Assembly: GCF_023091745.1 (NCBI RefSeq)
Contig: NC_068935.1
Coordinates: 4,045,001 to 4,109,000 of the forward strand
Source: Budorcas taxicolor
Taxonomy: Eukaryota > Chordata > Mammalia > Artiodactyla > Bovidae
Direction of reading: 5' to 3'
DNA length: 64,000 bases
This document shows, piece by piece, positions 11,840 through 23,476 of the stretch. Below the pieces are notes generated by a model. The model was not told the origin of the DNA, made no database searches, and worked only from the letters and a program-made list of their open reading frames with translations. Positions within the stretch are counted from its first letter, which is position 1. The number at the start of each line of letters is the position of its first letter. The translations under genes were made by a program, and so were the position numbers.

Positions 11840-12870
11840 TATAATAAATATTTATTAGGTACATATTTTTGTCAGGCACCTTAGTAAGGGTTGAGGATGC
11901 CAAGATATATTTTTACCTTCTCTCTACTCTTAGTTATCTTCCATAGCTATGTATATTAGTATAGAAGTCTGAAAGTGAAGTGAGGCATACCTGAGGGAAT
12001 GATCAAATCTCCCTTGGGTTAGTGAGAAAGTCTTCAAAGAGGACCTAAACATCGAACTAAGTATGTACACTATTATTCAATTAAAAGTCTAAATATAGAC
12101 AAATACCATATATCACTTATACGTGGAATCTAAAATAGGACATAATGAACTTATCCATGAAATAAAAATCAACTCACAGACACAGAGAACAGACTTGCAG
12201 TTGCCAAGAAGGAGGATTGGGGAAGGAAGGATGGGGAGTTTGGGATTAGCCAATGCAAACTATTATGTACAGAATGGATAAACAAGGTCCTATTGTATAG
12301 AATAGGGAACAATATTCAGTATCATGTAATAAACCATAATGGAAAAATATTTATAAAAGAATATAAATATATAACCAAATCATTTTGTTGTCCAGTAGAA
12401 ACTAACACAACCATGTAAATCAACAATACTTTCATAAAATAAAATTTTTAAGTCTAAATATAGAACTGAAGGTAAGGAAAGGTAATCAAGGCAGGGAAAA
12501 TATATTGAAAGAATAATGTGCAACAGAAAGGCAATTCAGTAGAGATAAAGCTGGAGAAGAAAGCAGGAGACAGTTCATGGAGGGTCTTGCATGCCATGCT
12601 AGGAAGATTCTATTTGAACTAGTTGTCACTGAAGAATTTTAAGCAAGATAGTATATTTTTCAGAGAAAAACAGACCTCTGTTCAGAAATATAACTGGTAA
12701 CAGATCAATAAATAGACTAGAGATGGGGAAAGAGTTGAAGTAGAAATATTAGTTAAAAGATTAAGTATTGCAAGAGAATAATGATTAAGGTCTAAACTAA
12801 ATCTGTAACAATGAAGATTAAGAAGAGAGGACCGTTAGAGTTCAAGGGGTGGTCAAGTTCATAATTCCTA
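11840..12870 (-). mobile_element. Ancient L2-type LINE fragment, split by an L1
   Basis: Antisense L2-like sequence: AATAAATATTTATTAGGTAC ... GTCAGGCACC at 11845-11880 (the 3' end shared with MIR), then GAAAGTCTTCAAAGAGGACC near 12027, and after the L1 at 12100-12449, CATGGAGGGTCTTGCATGCC near 12575 and TTTTAAGCAAGATAGTATA near 12640. The order matches the antisense of L2. Divergence is high, so limits are approximate and the family call is from recognition only. Confidence 0.5.
12100..12449 (+). mobile_element. L1 3' end with 15-bp target-site duplication
   Basis: L1 3' UTR: TATCACTTATACGTGGAATC, CACAGAGAACAGACTTGCAG, AAGGTCCTATTGTATAGAAT, and a terminal AACACAACCATGTAAATCAA followed by an A-rich tail. 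A perfect 15-bp repeat AAGTCTAAATATAGA flanks it (12085-12099 and 12450-12464). It is 5' truncated and sits inside L2-like sequence. Confidence 0.9.
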
Positions 12871-12950
12871 TCCAGCATCTGTCTGGGTCACATTAACTGA
12901 GATTGGAAACGTAGGAAGGGAATTAATTAGAAAAAATCACTTCATCTTTC

Positions 12951-13562
12951 AGTTCAGTTCAGTTGTCGCTCAGTTGTGTCCGACTCTTTGCGACCCCATG
13001 AATCGCAGCACGCCAGGCTTCCCTGTCCATCACCATCTCCTGGAGTTCACTCAGACTCACGTCTATCGAGTCCATGATGCCATCCAGCAATCTCATCCTT
13101 GGTCGTCCCCTTCTCCTCCTGCCCCCAATCCCTCCCAACATCAAAGTCTTTTCCAGTGAATCAACTCTTCTCATGAGGTGGCCAAAGTACTGGAGCTTCA
13201 GCTTTAGCATCATTCCTTCCAAAGAAACCCCAGGGTTGATCTCCTTCAGAATGGACTGGTTGGATCTCCTTGCAGTCCAAGGGACTCTCAAGAGTCTTCT
13301 CCAACACCACAGTTCAAAAGCATCAATTCTTCGGCGCTCAGCCTTCTTCATAGTCCAACTCTCACATCCATACATGACCACAGGAAAAACCATAGCCTTG
13401 ACTAGACGGACCTTAGTCGGCAAAGTAATGTCTCTGCTTTTGAATATACTATCTAGGTTGGTCATAACTTTTCTTCCAAGGAGTAAGTGTCTTTTAATTT
13501 CATGGATGTAGTCACCATCTGCAGGGTTTTGGAGCCCCCAAAAAATAAAGTCTGACACTTCA
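12951..13562 (-). mobile_element. BovB 3' half
   Basis: Reverse-strand BovB from its TTCAGTTCAG-type tail to a 5' truncation at the VSDFIFWG codons of the RT. It is well preserved: the C-terminal coding part has no stop. Confidence 0.95.
12959..13562 (-). pseudogene. BovB RT C-terminal region, uninterrupted
   Basis: About 200 codons at the C-terminus of the BovB polyprotein, open from the 5' truncation to the natural stop (TGA at 12959-12961, after SRTQLSDN). Conserved blocks run GRKVMTNLDSIFKSRDITLP, VMYGCESWTMKKAERRRIDA, LWCWRRLLRVPWTARRSN, LQYFGHLMRRVDSLEKTL and the basic run GGRRRRGRPRMR, ending AWRAAIHGVAKSRTQLSDN. It lacks the catalytic palm, so it has no activity. It is useful as a reference for the intact C-terminus. 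The open frame continues upstream into unrelated flanking DNA to 13639 by chance. Confidence 0.92.
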
Positions 13563-13739
13563 TTTTTAAACATGCTGAATTTGAGATGTGCATGGCTATA
13601 CATGAGTATAAACTCAGCAAGAAATCCCAAATCAACCAAAGTTTAGGAGAAAGACAGTGACCTGGAATTATGAATCACTGATACACAGATTATATTATAA
13701 GCCTTATAAGAATGCTTAACATTACCCATTATATTAGTT

Positions 13740-14150
13740 AGAAGTTGATTTGGCTAAAAGTGACAGAAATTTAAAAAAAAAGCAGCAGCTTAAATAAAAA
13801 GAAGTTTATTTCTCTTTCCAAAAGCAAACAGTTCAGGGTAGCTAGAGTGGCTTCTCAAAGTCGTAAGGAATATAGATTCCTTTCATGGGCTGTTCCATCA
13901 TTCTCAAGCCATGGCCTTTACTTCATGAACCAAGATAACTGCTTGAGTTCCAGCAATCATACCTATATTCCAGCAAGCATGAAGGAAAGAGAGAAGGAAT
14001 GCTCCTGTCCTATGAGTGCTTTCTGAGCACTGCATACAATGTTCCTACCTAATTTCCCCTGGTCAAGAAGTTTGAATGGAGTCATTAGTAAGGGAATCAG
14101 GTTGCAGGGAGCTGAGAAGTAAATATAGGGAACAAAACGGAGACAGCAAG
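13740..14150. repeat. Ancient interspersed repeat, family not named
   Basis: The stretch AAGTGACAGAAATTTAAAA ... AAGAAGTTTATTTCTCT ... CAGTTCAGGGTAGCTAGAG ... CCTATATTCCAGCAAGCATG resembles a diverged mammalian repeat that I recognise in outline but cannot name with confidence. Confidence 0.4.
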
Positions 14151-14430
14151 TAAACAGTACTCTTGGCAAATTTAACTTTAAAAAAGAAGAGAAAGTGAAA
14201 TCCATGGATACAGGAATCTTTTATTTTTGCACTGGGAGAGGTTTATGTATATGGAATGCTGGAGATGAGCCATTAGAAACAAACAAACAAAGATATTTCA
14301 GCCAATGGAATAAGGCTAATGCTTCAGAGAAAGCAGAAAGAAATAGGAGAAAGATGGCAAGTGAAAAAAATCAAACTTGAACAGAAGAAACTGCTCTTTC
14401 TAGGACTGAAGGAAAATTTTAGCTCAGGTC

Positions 14431-14810
14431 TGGCAGAAAGTGAAGAAGAACTAAAGAGCCTCTTGATGAAACTGAAAGAGGAGAGTGAAAAAGTTGGCTT
14501 AAAGCTCAACATTCAGAAAACTAAGATCATGGCATCTAGTCCCATCACTTCGTGGCAAATAGATCGGGAAACAGTGGCAACAGTGGCTGACTTTATTTTT
14601 CTGGGCTCCAAAATCACTGCAGATGGTGATTGCAGCCATGAAATTAAAAGACGCTTACTCCTTGGAAGGAAAGTTATGACCAACTTAGATAGCATATTAA
14701 AAAGCAGAGACATTACTTTGTCAACAAAGGTCCGTCTAGTCAAGGCTATGGTTTTTCCAGTGGTCATGTATGGATGTGAGAGTTGGAGTGTGAAGAAAGC
14801 TGAGCGCTGA
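14431..14810 (+). pseudogene. BovB RT thumb segment
   Basis: Open codons from AESEEELKSLLMKLKEESEKVGLKLN through KITADGDCSHEIKRRLLLGRK and STKVRLVKAMVFPVVMYGCES to SVKKAER, then TGA where other copies read Arg (CGA to TGA, a typical CpG decay change). The frame extends 5' into non-BovB DNA (from 14319) by chance. No catalytic residues are present. Confidence 0.88.
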
Positions 14811-15191
14811 AGAATTGATGGTTTTGAACTGTGGTGTTGGAGAAGACTCTTGAGAGTCCCTTGGACTGCAAGGAGACCCAACCAGTCCATCCTAAAGGAG
14901 ATCAGTCCTGGGTGTTCATAGGAAAGACTGATGTTGAAGCTGAAACTCCAATACTCTGGCCACCTGATCAAAGAGCTGACTCATTTGAAAAGACCCTGAT
15001 GCTGGGAAAGATTGAGAGCAGGAGGAGAAAGGGATGATAGTGGATGAGATGGTTGGGTGGCATCACCGACTCGATGGACATGGGATTGGGTGGACCCTGG
15101 GAGTTGGTGATGGACAGGGAGGCCTGGTGTGCTGCAGTTTATGGGGTCACAAAGAGTCGGACATGACTGAAAAATTGAACTGAAGTGAACT
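14431..15191 (+). mobile_element. BovB 3' part, truncated just after YADD codons
   Basis: It begins TGGCAGAAAGTGAAGAAGAA, a few bases after the RT catalytic YADD codons, and runs to GACTGAAAAATTGAACTGAA. The left breakpoint is within a few bases of breakpoints in three other copies here. RT C-terminal codons stay open to 14810, where GAGCGC is followed by TGA. Confidence 0.94.
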
Positions 15192-16999
15192 GGCATTTCA
15201 GAGGTTGAAAGTTTTTATTGTCTGAGTTGTGGTGCATGCTTAAAATGAAGAAGTGCCAAAACACAGTTCCAAAAATAGTAAGACTTATTTTCCAACACTT
15301 AATAATTTAGTAGGAAGACTACCTTACTTTTAGTCACTGTTCCCAGTATATTTCCTGGATTTCCTAATTTCTGTACCTTTGCTCACATTCTTCCCCAACT
15401 GGATTGTACCTCAACACCTACTTACAGTCCAAAATCAAACTCTAGTGCCCTTTCCTCTATTCTTCCTCTGCTCCCTTAACTAGGAATTATTTTTTCATCC
15501 TCTAGCTTCCTGAGCACTTACACGTACCTTTCTTCTATCACTTATATTTTTCAGTCTTAATTTATAGTCAATTACATATATGCTTTATTTTCTTTTGTGT
15601 TAATTGCTTTGTCAAATTTGGGTCCTAGTTAAATTCATTCATTTATCTCTCTCGCCACTAGAATAGTTCCAGACATGAAATGCACAATAAAGAAATATTT
15701 ATACAGTTAATGAAGGCACCAAGGTGCTCCCTACATGAATCTTGATCAATGGTAATGATGAACATTAGTTCACATGCCCATCCCTAGGCTTTCCAAGAGA
15801 ATGTCTAAGTCAGAAATCCAAAGTACATGCTTTCTCTTTGTCTAAATACAAATAGCTGTTTCTTTAAACAAAAGCAAGTCACAAGTCCAAAGTATGGACA
15901 ACTTTAAGCAAAGGAATCCAATCTCATTATGAAATCATTTGCTGAATGTCTGGCCACCCTGGCAGTAGCACAAACACCAAGAACCCACTGATGTTCAAAC
16001 TCAAGCAACATAGTATTGCAGACAACAGACAGGAAGCAGCAGTTGCACCTGCAGGAAGACCATGCTGTGATGTGACATTTTAAAATATAATGACTCAATC
16101 TGAACTTACAAGTTCATGCATGTTAGGCAAAGAAGGAGACTAAGAACAGAGTGCAGTCAGTGACACAAGATAAGAACATAAAGGTACAGCCATTCAGATA
16201 TAATGGCAGGGTCCATGGGTCAGAGATGGATCATGCCAATCTCGCCCATCCTCATAAAATATCCATAAAGAAGCCACATGCACTTGCAAGAAATCAGGTC
16301 ATATCCTCCCCTTTTTATAAACCAGAAAAGTATGGCAAATTATAATAACCATTTTATGCTCACACAGAATCAGCCAGGGGAGAACATTTTAGAAAATTCC
16401 AGGATTCCCTTCCTGGAGAAAAAAGAAAACTTAAATAAATACAAGCTGGTATGTATGAAAGGCTCTGCTTATAACAATGTGCTTATACATAATATTGGGG
16501 TTTATTAAAATCAGATATTTAAAAATCATCATCTAAGAAATCCAAGAGAAAAAGCTAATATGCGCTGGAATCAAGACTTAGTCCTTGTTGAAGGAGAAAG
16601 CCGAAATAGCTTAATTAATTTGTTCTTCTGATTAAAAAATAGAGGTAGGAGTCTAAGTATCTGATACAAATATAACAACTCATTTTTCCTTTTGAAACAA
16701 AATATAATTGAAAATTATAAAGCAAAACTCAGGAAATAATTTAGTTATTCCTTTTTAATGCCTTTACCTATAAAGACACTTGTACAGTCACAGAATTTTA
16801 GAGATTTAATGATCTGATAAATCAGTTGCTTTAAGCATCTCAATCTCTTACACACACTGGCATTCCATTTTGCTGAATGAATAAATGCATGAATAAATGT
16901 GTTGTTAAAGTACTCTAATATGACATTTTTCATATAAGTAATTTTTTTTTTCCAAAAAAGTGAAAATAATTGACCAAAAGCACTCTACTGTTGAGAAAT
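15192..16999. other. Unassigned intergenic DNA
   Basis: No gene and no repeat I can support. Reading frames such as 16151-16345 and 16278-16508 overlap each other and have no recognisable domain. Confidence 0.45.
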
Positions 17000-17216
17000 C
17001 TGGGCTTCACTGTTGGCTCAGTGGTAAAGAATCTGCCTGCCAAAGCAGCAGAAGCAGGTTCCATCCTTGAGTCAGGAAGATCCCCTGGAGAAGAAAATGG
17101 CAACCCACTCCAGGAATACTCTTGTTTGGAAAACCCCATGGAGCCGGGCATGCTATAGCCGGTAGGGTTGCAAAGAGTCAGACAAGACTTAGCAACTGAA
17201 TAGCGAACAACAGCAG
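17000..17216 (+). mobile_element. Bov-tA SINE
   Basis: Head GGGCTTCACTGTTGGCTCAGTGG, Bov-A unit GATCCCCTGGAGAAGAAAATGG, and 3' end AGAGTCAGACAAGACTTAGC. It is a diverged copy. Confidence 0.9.
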
Positions 17217-17454
17217 TGGGTAATCTAGGACTAGAAATGAGGTTTCCTAAGGTTTTCTTTTATAACAGCATAAGAGGAGGCGATCTTAGGCACCTATCAG
17301 GGTACGACTTTAGCTATCAGTTTTGGAGATGCTAGAAGCTGTGTGTCAGAAAAGAGAAAGCAAACACTCTATATTAATCCCAGTTTACACTTACCATTGT
17401 CATGCTACTGTCTTTTCTTGAAAAATTATTAAATTAGTATTGAACAATAGAGTT

Positions 17455-17611
17455 GGAAAGGACCTCACTCATTCAACAAACGTTTATTGAGCATCTACAC
17501 TGTGCCAGACACGGTTCTAGGTGCTGGAGACACATGAGAAGGCAAGAGACAAAATTTTTGTCCTCATAGAATGTACATTCTAGTGAACTTAGAGATGACA
17601 AGTCCCTCCAT
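17455..17611 (-). mobile_element. Ancient L2-type 3' end
   Basis: CATTCAACAAACGTTTATTG followed by AGCATCTACACTGTGCCAGA and GGTTCTAGGTGCTGGAGAC, then TAGAATGTACATTCTAGTG. This is the antisense 3' end of L2, a sequence shared with MIR. Confidence 0.6.
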
Positions 17612-17853
17612 TAAAAAAAAAATATTTTTATTAACATATGGGTTGATTTACTGTGCTGTGTTAGTTTCAGTTATATAGCAAAGTGATTCAGTTATACCTG
17701 CACATACATATCGTGTGTGTGTGTGTGTGTATATATACATATGTATATATATGTATGTATGTATATGTGTTCTTTTTCAGGTTATTTTCCATTACAGGTT
17801 ATTACAAGATATTCAATACAGTTCCCTATTCTATACAGTAGGTCCTTGTCGCC
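17612..17853 (-). mobile_element. L1 3' end with TG/TA tract
   Basis: Reverse of an L1 3' end: a leading A-run, then AGCAAAGTGATTCAGTTATA, GATATTCAATACAGTTCCCT and ACAGTAGGTCCTTG. An alternating TG then TA/TATG microsatellite (17713-17769) has grown inside it. Confidence 0.8.
17713..17769. repeat. (TG)n(TA)n microsatellite
   Basis: A GTGTGT run followed by ATATATACATATGTATATAT and TATG units. Confidence 0.9.
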
Positions 17854-17857
17854 TCTG

Positions 17858-17995
17858 TTTCTTAAATAGATAAGGAAGCTGATCCCCCAACAGTAGAAGT
17901 AACTTAGACCTCTGTCACACAGTGATCTTGTAATAAGTCTGAACTTGGGACTCAGGTTCCTTAGTATACTTCACTTTCCACTATGCCATGCCAGC
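17858..17995 (-). mobile_element. Probable MIR fragment
   Basis: AATAGATAAGGAAGCTGATC, GTAACTTAGACCTCTGTCAC, ACACAGTGATC and TCTGAACTTGGGACTCAGG follow the order of antisense MIR (the 'aggaaactga / cttgcccaaggtcacacag / gaacccagg' blocks). Strongly diverged. Confidence 0.5.
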
Positions 17996-18033
17996 TTACA
18001 AGTTTCTAAAAACGCAGAACCACTGCTTTCCAA

Positions 18034-18112
18034 TCTCTCTTTCTCTCTCTCCCTTCTTCATTCTCTCTCTCTCCTTTTGCACTCCCTCTCTCTCATCCTC
18101 TTCCCCTCTCAT
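18034..18112. repeat. Polypyrimidine (CT-rich) tract
   Basis: CTCTCTTTCTCTCTCTCCC-like low-complexity sequence. The serine/leucine-rich open frames that cross it (17945-18202, 17988-18230) are compositional artefacts. Confidence 0.85.
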
Positions 18113-19557
18113 CATCCCAGGTCACTCTGTATCAGCATCACACTGGCTATCAATAGCCAAGGTTTTGAATCAATTTATGACAATAATAGAAAACAGAATT
18201 AACATAGTTATAGCACCTAGCTACTTTTAAGACTATGTCTCTAAAATTGCTTAAGTCTGGAGCAAAGGAAACAAAAGAAAAAAGAAGGAAGGTAGGAAAA
18301 TAAAAAGAAACAAAGATAGCTACAAAGGAAGGAGGAGGGTGGGGAAAAAATCAAGCAAGCAATGCCTTAAAAGTGCACACAAACTGCAAATCAGGTTTCC
18401 AATACTCTGCCAGAATGTTGATTGCTGCAGTTTAAAGGGGAAAATTGCAGTCAGATACAAATTTCCTAGGTCTAAGTTGAGAATGGAAAACAGTTAAAAC
18501 TGTGGAGACTTTTTCATAAACAAAACACCCTTCACTATTTGGATGCTTAAAACCCAAGAAGCATTATTTCAGTGATTTTTCTTATGTTACTCAACTAAAA
18601 TATTTAGAAAAACAGAACATGAATGATACAAATAAAAACTGTCCTTAAAACCTCAATGTGCATTGTAGTGGTAGTCATAACATTCATGAATATACACTTT
18701 AAATGGCAGAACTGGAAACTAGCTCTTTGAACCCAAATCTGTTGATCATCAGTTTCATTTGGCTATATTTCTTATGTTTGAAAAAAAATTGATGTTCCTA
18801 CAGAAGGATAAAATGGATTATATTAAAAGAACAGAAAATACTTAAAAATTCAAAACATCTTTTATTTTTAATTTTTTTTTTACCTTTTAAAATGTGAAAA
18901 GAATATTTCCATTTCATCTGGGATCATAGCATTGAACCAAAGTCAACTCTATTGATGGAACAAAGAGCAGTGAAACCAAAGAGGCAGTTAGAACAATATA
19001 TACTACAATGAAAAAGTCAGTTGACTAAATTCAATAAAATTGTTTCTCTTTTTGTTTTGCTTTGTTTTTTGTATTATATTTATTCAAACCATTTTGCATT
19101 AAGCAAGTGTGAATGGTTACAAATCATTTTAAAAAGTCTACTGAAAGCTTTGAACTATCTTTTGTAAAAGTAAACAGTCAACAAATAATAAAGTATGCAA
19201 GACTCTTTAAAATACTGAACACTAGGCTTAACGCTTTAATTATCTAAAAAGAATGGGAAGCATTCAATAAATCTAACCCACATTTTCTAATTGAAAAAAT
19301 TGATCATAAGTATGTACAAATTTTGTTATGCAAAAACCTTGAGAATCTTACAAAATGATTTTTCACATTTTACTCACCATTCAAAATCTATGAATGGCTT
19401 AGATTATTTCTCTAAAAATTTACTTAAAAGCGAGGTGCTTTTTTTTGCATTGAAGAAGTATGCTCTATGTTATCTAAACGAATTTTACACATAATTTAAA
19501 CTATAATGTCCAGTATGAAAACAGTGTTAAATTTCAACATATATAATGACAAAAATA
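18113..19557. other. Unassigned AT-rich intergenic DNA
   Basis: No gene or confident repeat. Contains short T-rich and A-rich runs only. Confidence 0.45.
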
Positions 19558-19559
19558 AG

Positions 19560-19680
19560 AGGGAATTCCCTAGTGGTCCAGTGGTTAGGGATTCTTCATT
19601 TTTCCTGCCAAGGGACTGAGTCCAATCCCTGGTCAGTGAAAGACCCACAAGCAGCAGCAAGTGGCAAAAAAAAAAAAAAG
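19560..19680 (+). mobile_element. CHR-type SINE, short
   Basis: GGGAATTCCCTAGTGGTCCAGTGGTTAGG followed by CAATCCCTGGTCAGTGAAAG and an A-run. It contains the tRNA-Glu head and little body. Confidence 0.85.
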
Positions 19681-19841
19681 TAATAAGAAAATGATGTCCA
19701 TTATAACTACCATAAGTTAATATTTTTCTGGGAATATTAGTCAACTTAATACTATAAAGGGAAAATACATTGCAAAATAAAGAGGTGTTTACTATTTTTC
19801 ATAGTTAGTCTGATTGTCTAGTAGAAATTTCATGAGAATCA

Positions 19842-20112
19842 GCTGCTGCTGCTAAGTCGTTTCAGTCATGTCCAACTTTGTGCAACCCCATAGATGGCAG
19901 CCCACCAGGCTCCCGACCCTGGGATTCTCCAGGAGAGAACACTAGAGTGGGTTGCCATTTCCTTCTCCAATGCATGAAAGTGAAAGTGAAAAGGAAATCT
20001 CTCAGTCGTGTTCGACTCTTCCCGACCCCGTGGGCTGCAGCGTTACCAGGCTCCTCTGCCCATGGGATTTTCCAGGCAAGAGTAGTGGAGTGGGGTGCCA
20101 TCGCCTTCTCTG
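19842..20112 (-). mobile_element. Bov-A2 SINE with target-site duplication
   Basis: Two Bov-A units in tandem: the first ends AACACTAGAGTGGGTTGCC...CATGAAAGTGAAAGTGAAAAG, the second starts CTCTCAGTCGTGTTCGACTC. It has GCTGCTGCTGCTAAGTCG at the 3' edge (minus strand CAGCAGCAG). An 8-bp repeat GAGAATCA flanks it (19834-19841 and 20113-20120). Confidence 0.92.
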
Positions 20113-20120
20113 GAGAATCA

Positions 20121-20507
20121 ACTGGATGAACCATTAAAATGCATATGAGAGTTTAGAACAGTGATAGTGAGAGCAATAAAAAATAAATACATAAAATGAA
20201 TGAAAACATAATGGAAGGAGATATACTATTTAAAACAGGAGCAAAATATTACAAAATAGTTAATGTTGAACTAAGAAGTATCCAGGAAGTAGAACTCAAC
20301 TCTACTATAAGATATAAAAGAATATGCATACAGATGCAAGGAGGTATGGACTCTCATAACTCAATAAAGGAAAAGAACAAAATAATTCAAAAATAGAGAA
20401 AAGAAAAATTAGAAAAATGAAAAGGTATATGCCAACTAAAATTGGAAAAAACTCACTGATGATAGATATAAAATATATCCTAAATTACAAATATAAAATC
20501 ATGTTAA
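20121..20507. other. Unassigned A-rich DNA
   Basis: A-rich sequence with one 66-codon open stretch (20196-20396) of no recognisable family. Confidence 0.4.
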
Positions 20508-20517
20508 CACAGAGCTG

Positions 20518-22506
20518 TTTTGGTTTCAGTTCAGTCGCTTAGTAGTGTCCAACTCTTTGCGACCTCATGAACTGCAGCACACTGGGCCTCCCTGTCTATC
20601 AACAACTCCCGGAGTTTACTCAAACTCATGTCCATTAAGTTGGTGATGCCATGCAACCATCTCATCCTCGGTAGACCCCTTCTCCTCCTGCCCACAATCA
20701 GGGTCTATTCAAATGAGTCAGTTCTTCGCATCAGGTGACCAAAGTATTGAAGTTTTAGCTTCACCATCAGTCTTTCCAGTGAATATGCAGGGTTTATTTC
20801 CTTTAGGATGGACTGGTTGGATGTCCTTGCAGTTGAAGGGACTCTCAAGAATCTTCTCCAACACCACAGTTCAAAAGCATTAATTCTTCGGCGCTCAGCT
20901 TTCTTCACAGTCTAACTCTCACATGCATACATGACCACAGGAAAAACCATAGCCTTGACTAGACAGACCTTTGTTGGCAAAGTAATGTCTCTGCTTTTTA
21001 ACATGCTGTCTACATTGGTCATAGCTTTTCTGCCAAGGAGCAAGTGTCTTTTAATTTCATGGCTGCAGTCACCATCTGCAGTGATTTTGGAGCCCAAAAA
21101 AATCGTCTGTCACTATTTCCACATCTATTTGCCATGAAGTGATGGGACCAGATGCCATGGTCTTACTTTTCTGAATGTTGAGTTTTAAGCCAACTTTTCC
21201 ACTCTCCTCTTTCACTTTCATCAAGAGGCTCTTTAGTTCTTCTTCACTTTCTGCCATAAGGGTGTTGTCATCTGCATATCTGAGGTTATTGATATTTCTC
21301 CTCGAAATCTTGATTCCAGCTTATGCTTCATCCAAACCAGTGTTTCTCATGATGTACTCTGCATAGAAGTTAAATAAGCAGGGTGACAGTATACAGCCTT
21401 GATGTACTCCTTTTCCTATTTGAAACCAGTCTGTTGTTCCATGTCCAGTTCTGACTGTTGCTTGCTGACCTGCATACAGATTTCTCAAGAGGCAAGTCAG
21501 GTAGTCTGGTACTCCTATCTATTGAAGAATTTTCCACACATTGTTGTGATCCACACAGTCAAAGGCTTTGTCATACTCAATAAAGCAGAAGTAGATGTTT
21601 TTCTGGGACTCTCTTGCTTTTTCAATGATCCAGCAGATGTTGGCAATTTGATCTCTGGTTCCTCTGCCTTTTCTAAAACCAGCTTGAACATCTGGAAGTT
21701 CATGGTTCATGTACAGTTGAAGCCTTGCTTGGAGAATTTTGAGCATTACTTTACTAGCATGTGAGATGAGAGCAATTGTGCAGTAGCTTGAGCATTCTTT
21801 GGCATTGCCTTTCTTTGGAATTGGAATGAAAATTGACTTTTTCCAGTCCTGTGGCCACTGCTGAGTTTTCCAAATTTGCTGGCATATTGAGTGCAGCACT
21901 TTAAGAGCATCATCTTTCAGGATTTGAAATAGCTCTACTGGAATTCCATCACCTCCATTAGCTTTGTTCATAGTGATGCTTCCTAAGGCCCACTTGACTT
22001 TACATTCCAGGATGTCTGGCTCTAGATGAGTGATCACACCATCATGATTATCTGGGTCATGAAGATCTTTTTTATACAGTTCTTCTGTGTATTCTTGCCA
22101 CCTCTTCTTAATATCTTCTGCTTCTGTTAAGTCCATACCATTTCTGTCCTTTATCGAGCCCATCTTTGCATGAAATGTTCCCTTGGTATCTCTAATTTTC
22201 TTGAGGAGATCTCTAGTCTTTCCCATTCTGTTCTTTTCCTCCATTTCTTTACATTGATGGCTGAAGAAGGCTTTCTTATCTCTTCTTGCTTTTTTTTAGA
22301 ACTCTGCATTCAGATCGTTATATCTTTCCTTTTCTCCTTTGCTTTTCATTTCTCTTCTTTACTCAGCTATTTGTAAGACCTCCTCAAACAACCATTTTGC
22401 CTTTTTTCATTTCTTTTTCTTGGGGATGGTCATTATCATGGTCTTCTGCACAGTGTTACGAACCTCCATCCATAGGTCTTCAGGCACTCTGTCTATCAGA
22501 TCTAAT
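20518..22506 (-). mobile_element. BovB LINE, 5' truncated, with 10-bp target-site duplication
   Basis: Reverse BovB from its 3' tail (TTTCAGTTCAGTCGC) to a truncation in the linker before the RT (GATCTAAT). A perfect 10-bp repeat CACAGAGCTG flanks it at 20508-20517 and 22507-22516. The YADD codons remain readable near 21275. Confidence 0.95.
21519..22244 (-). pseudogene. BovB RT fingers/palm fragment
   Basis: 241 open codons: KNRMGKTRDLLKKIRDTKGT, MGSIKDRNGMDLTEAEDIKK, WPQDWKKSIFIPIPKKGNAK, FRKGRGTRDQIANICW and motif A FIEYDKAFDCVDHN. Motif A reads FIEYDKAFD instead of the usual FIDYAKAFD: the Asp after Ile is Glu and Ala is Asp, while the later catalytic-region Asp is kept. Stops and shifts follow before motif C. 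Non-functional. Confidence 0.9.
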
Positions 22507-22729
22507 CACAGAGCTGGGGTTGCCACAAATGACTGCATATCTCTTAAAGGTTCTTCAGAAGTGTAAGACAAAGTCGTTCAAACTATTCATTCCCTTTAAT
22601 TCAAACATTACATTTGCAGGTTTCAAGGAAATAATCTTATTTATATGTAAGTACATTACTATAAATTGTTCTTTTCAACATCACTTACAATTATGAAAAA
22701 TTGGAAACAACCTGAACATTCAATCATAT

Positions 22730-22969
22730 GTCTGTGTGTGTGTGTGTGCACATGCTCAGTCACTCAGTCATATCCAACTCTTTGGGACCCATTGGACTGC
22801 AGCCTTCCAGGTTCCTCTGCCCATGGGATTTTCCAGGCAAGAATACTGAAGTGGGTTGCCACTTCCTACTCCAGGGCACCTTCCTGATCCAGTGATTGGA
22901 CTCACATCTCCTGCATCTCCTATATTGGCAGGCAGATTTTTTTTTTAACCACTGAACCACCTGGGAAGC
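22730..22969 (-). mobile_element. Bov-tA SINE with TG tail and target-site duplication
   Basis: Reverse Bov-tA; its 3' tail on the left is a (TG)n run (22731-22748). A 13-bp repeat with one mismatch, CATTCAATCATAT / CATTCAAGCATAT, flanks it at 22717-22729 and 22970-22982. A T-run interrupts the tRNA-like head near 22938. Confidence 0.92.
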
Positions 22970-23030
22970 CATTCAAGCATATTTGATTAGCTACATAAGT
23001 TATTCATATGTTTGATGAATACTACACAGA

Positions 23031-23240
23031 TTGTGCTTCCAGGTGGCTTAATGGTAAAGAATTCACCTGCCAAGCAGGAGACATGGGTTCAGTCCCTGAG
23101 TTGGGAAGATCCTTTGGAGAAGAAAATGGCAATCCATTCTAATATTCTTGCCTGTGAAGTCCCATGAACAGAAAAGCTGGGCCAGCTATAGTCCAGGGGA
23201 TCGCAAAAGAGTCAGACAAGACTTGACAATTAAAACAATA
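23031..23240 (+). mobile_element. Bov-tA SINE with target-site duplication
   Basis: Head TGCTTCCAGGTGGCTTAATGG, Bov-A unit, end GAGTCAGACAAGACTTGAC. A 10-bp repeat with one mismatch, ACTACACAGA / ACAACACAGA, flanks it (23021-23030 and 23241-23250). Confidence 0.9.
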
Positions 23241-23476
23241 ACAACACAGACATTAAAAATGACAAATGTGTTAATTATACTTTAAATGTAAAATCATATA
23301 AAATAATTTTATTTTTGCTTATGCATATATTTATTTTTTCCTTATTTATTAAATAAATTATGTTAAACGTGTTTATCTTTTCTCAGTGTCTCAGGGTCAT
23401 TTTCTGTTAATTCACTAACCATTAATCATTAGTGAATATATATTAATGTATTGGTTATTGATAGTTAACTGTAATT

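Noticed and set aside
17945..18230. Two overlapping Ser/Leu-rich open frames
   Set aside because: They are translations of a CT-rich tract; composition explains them.
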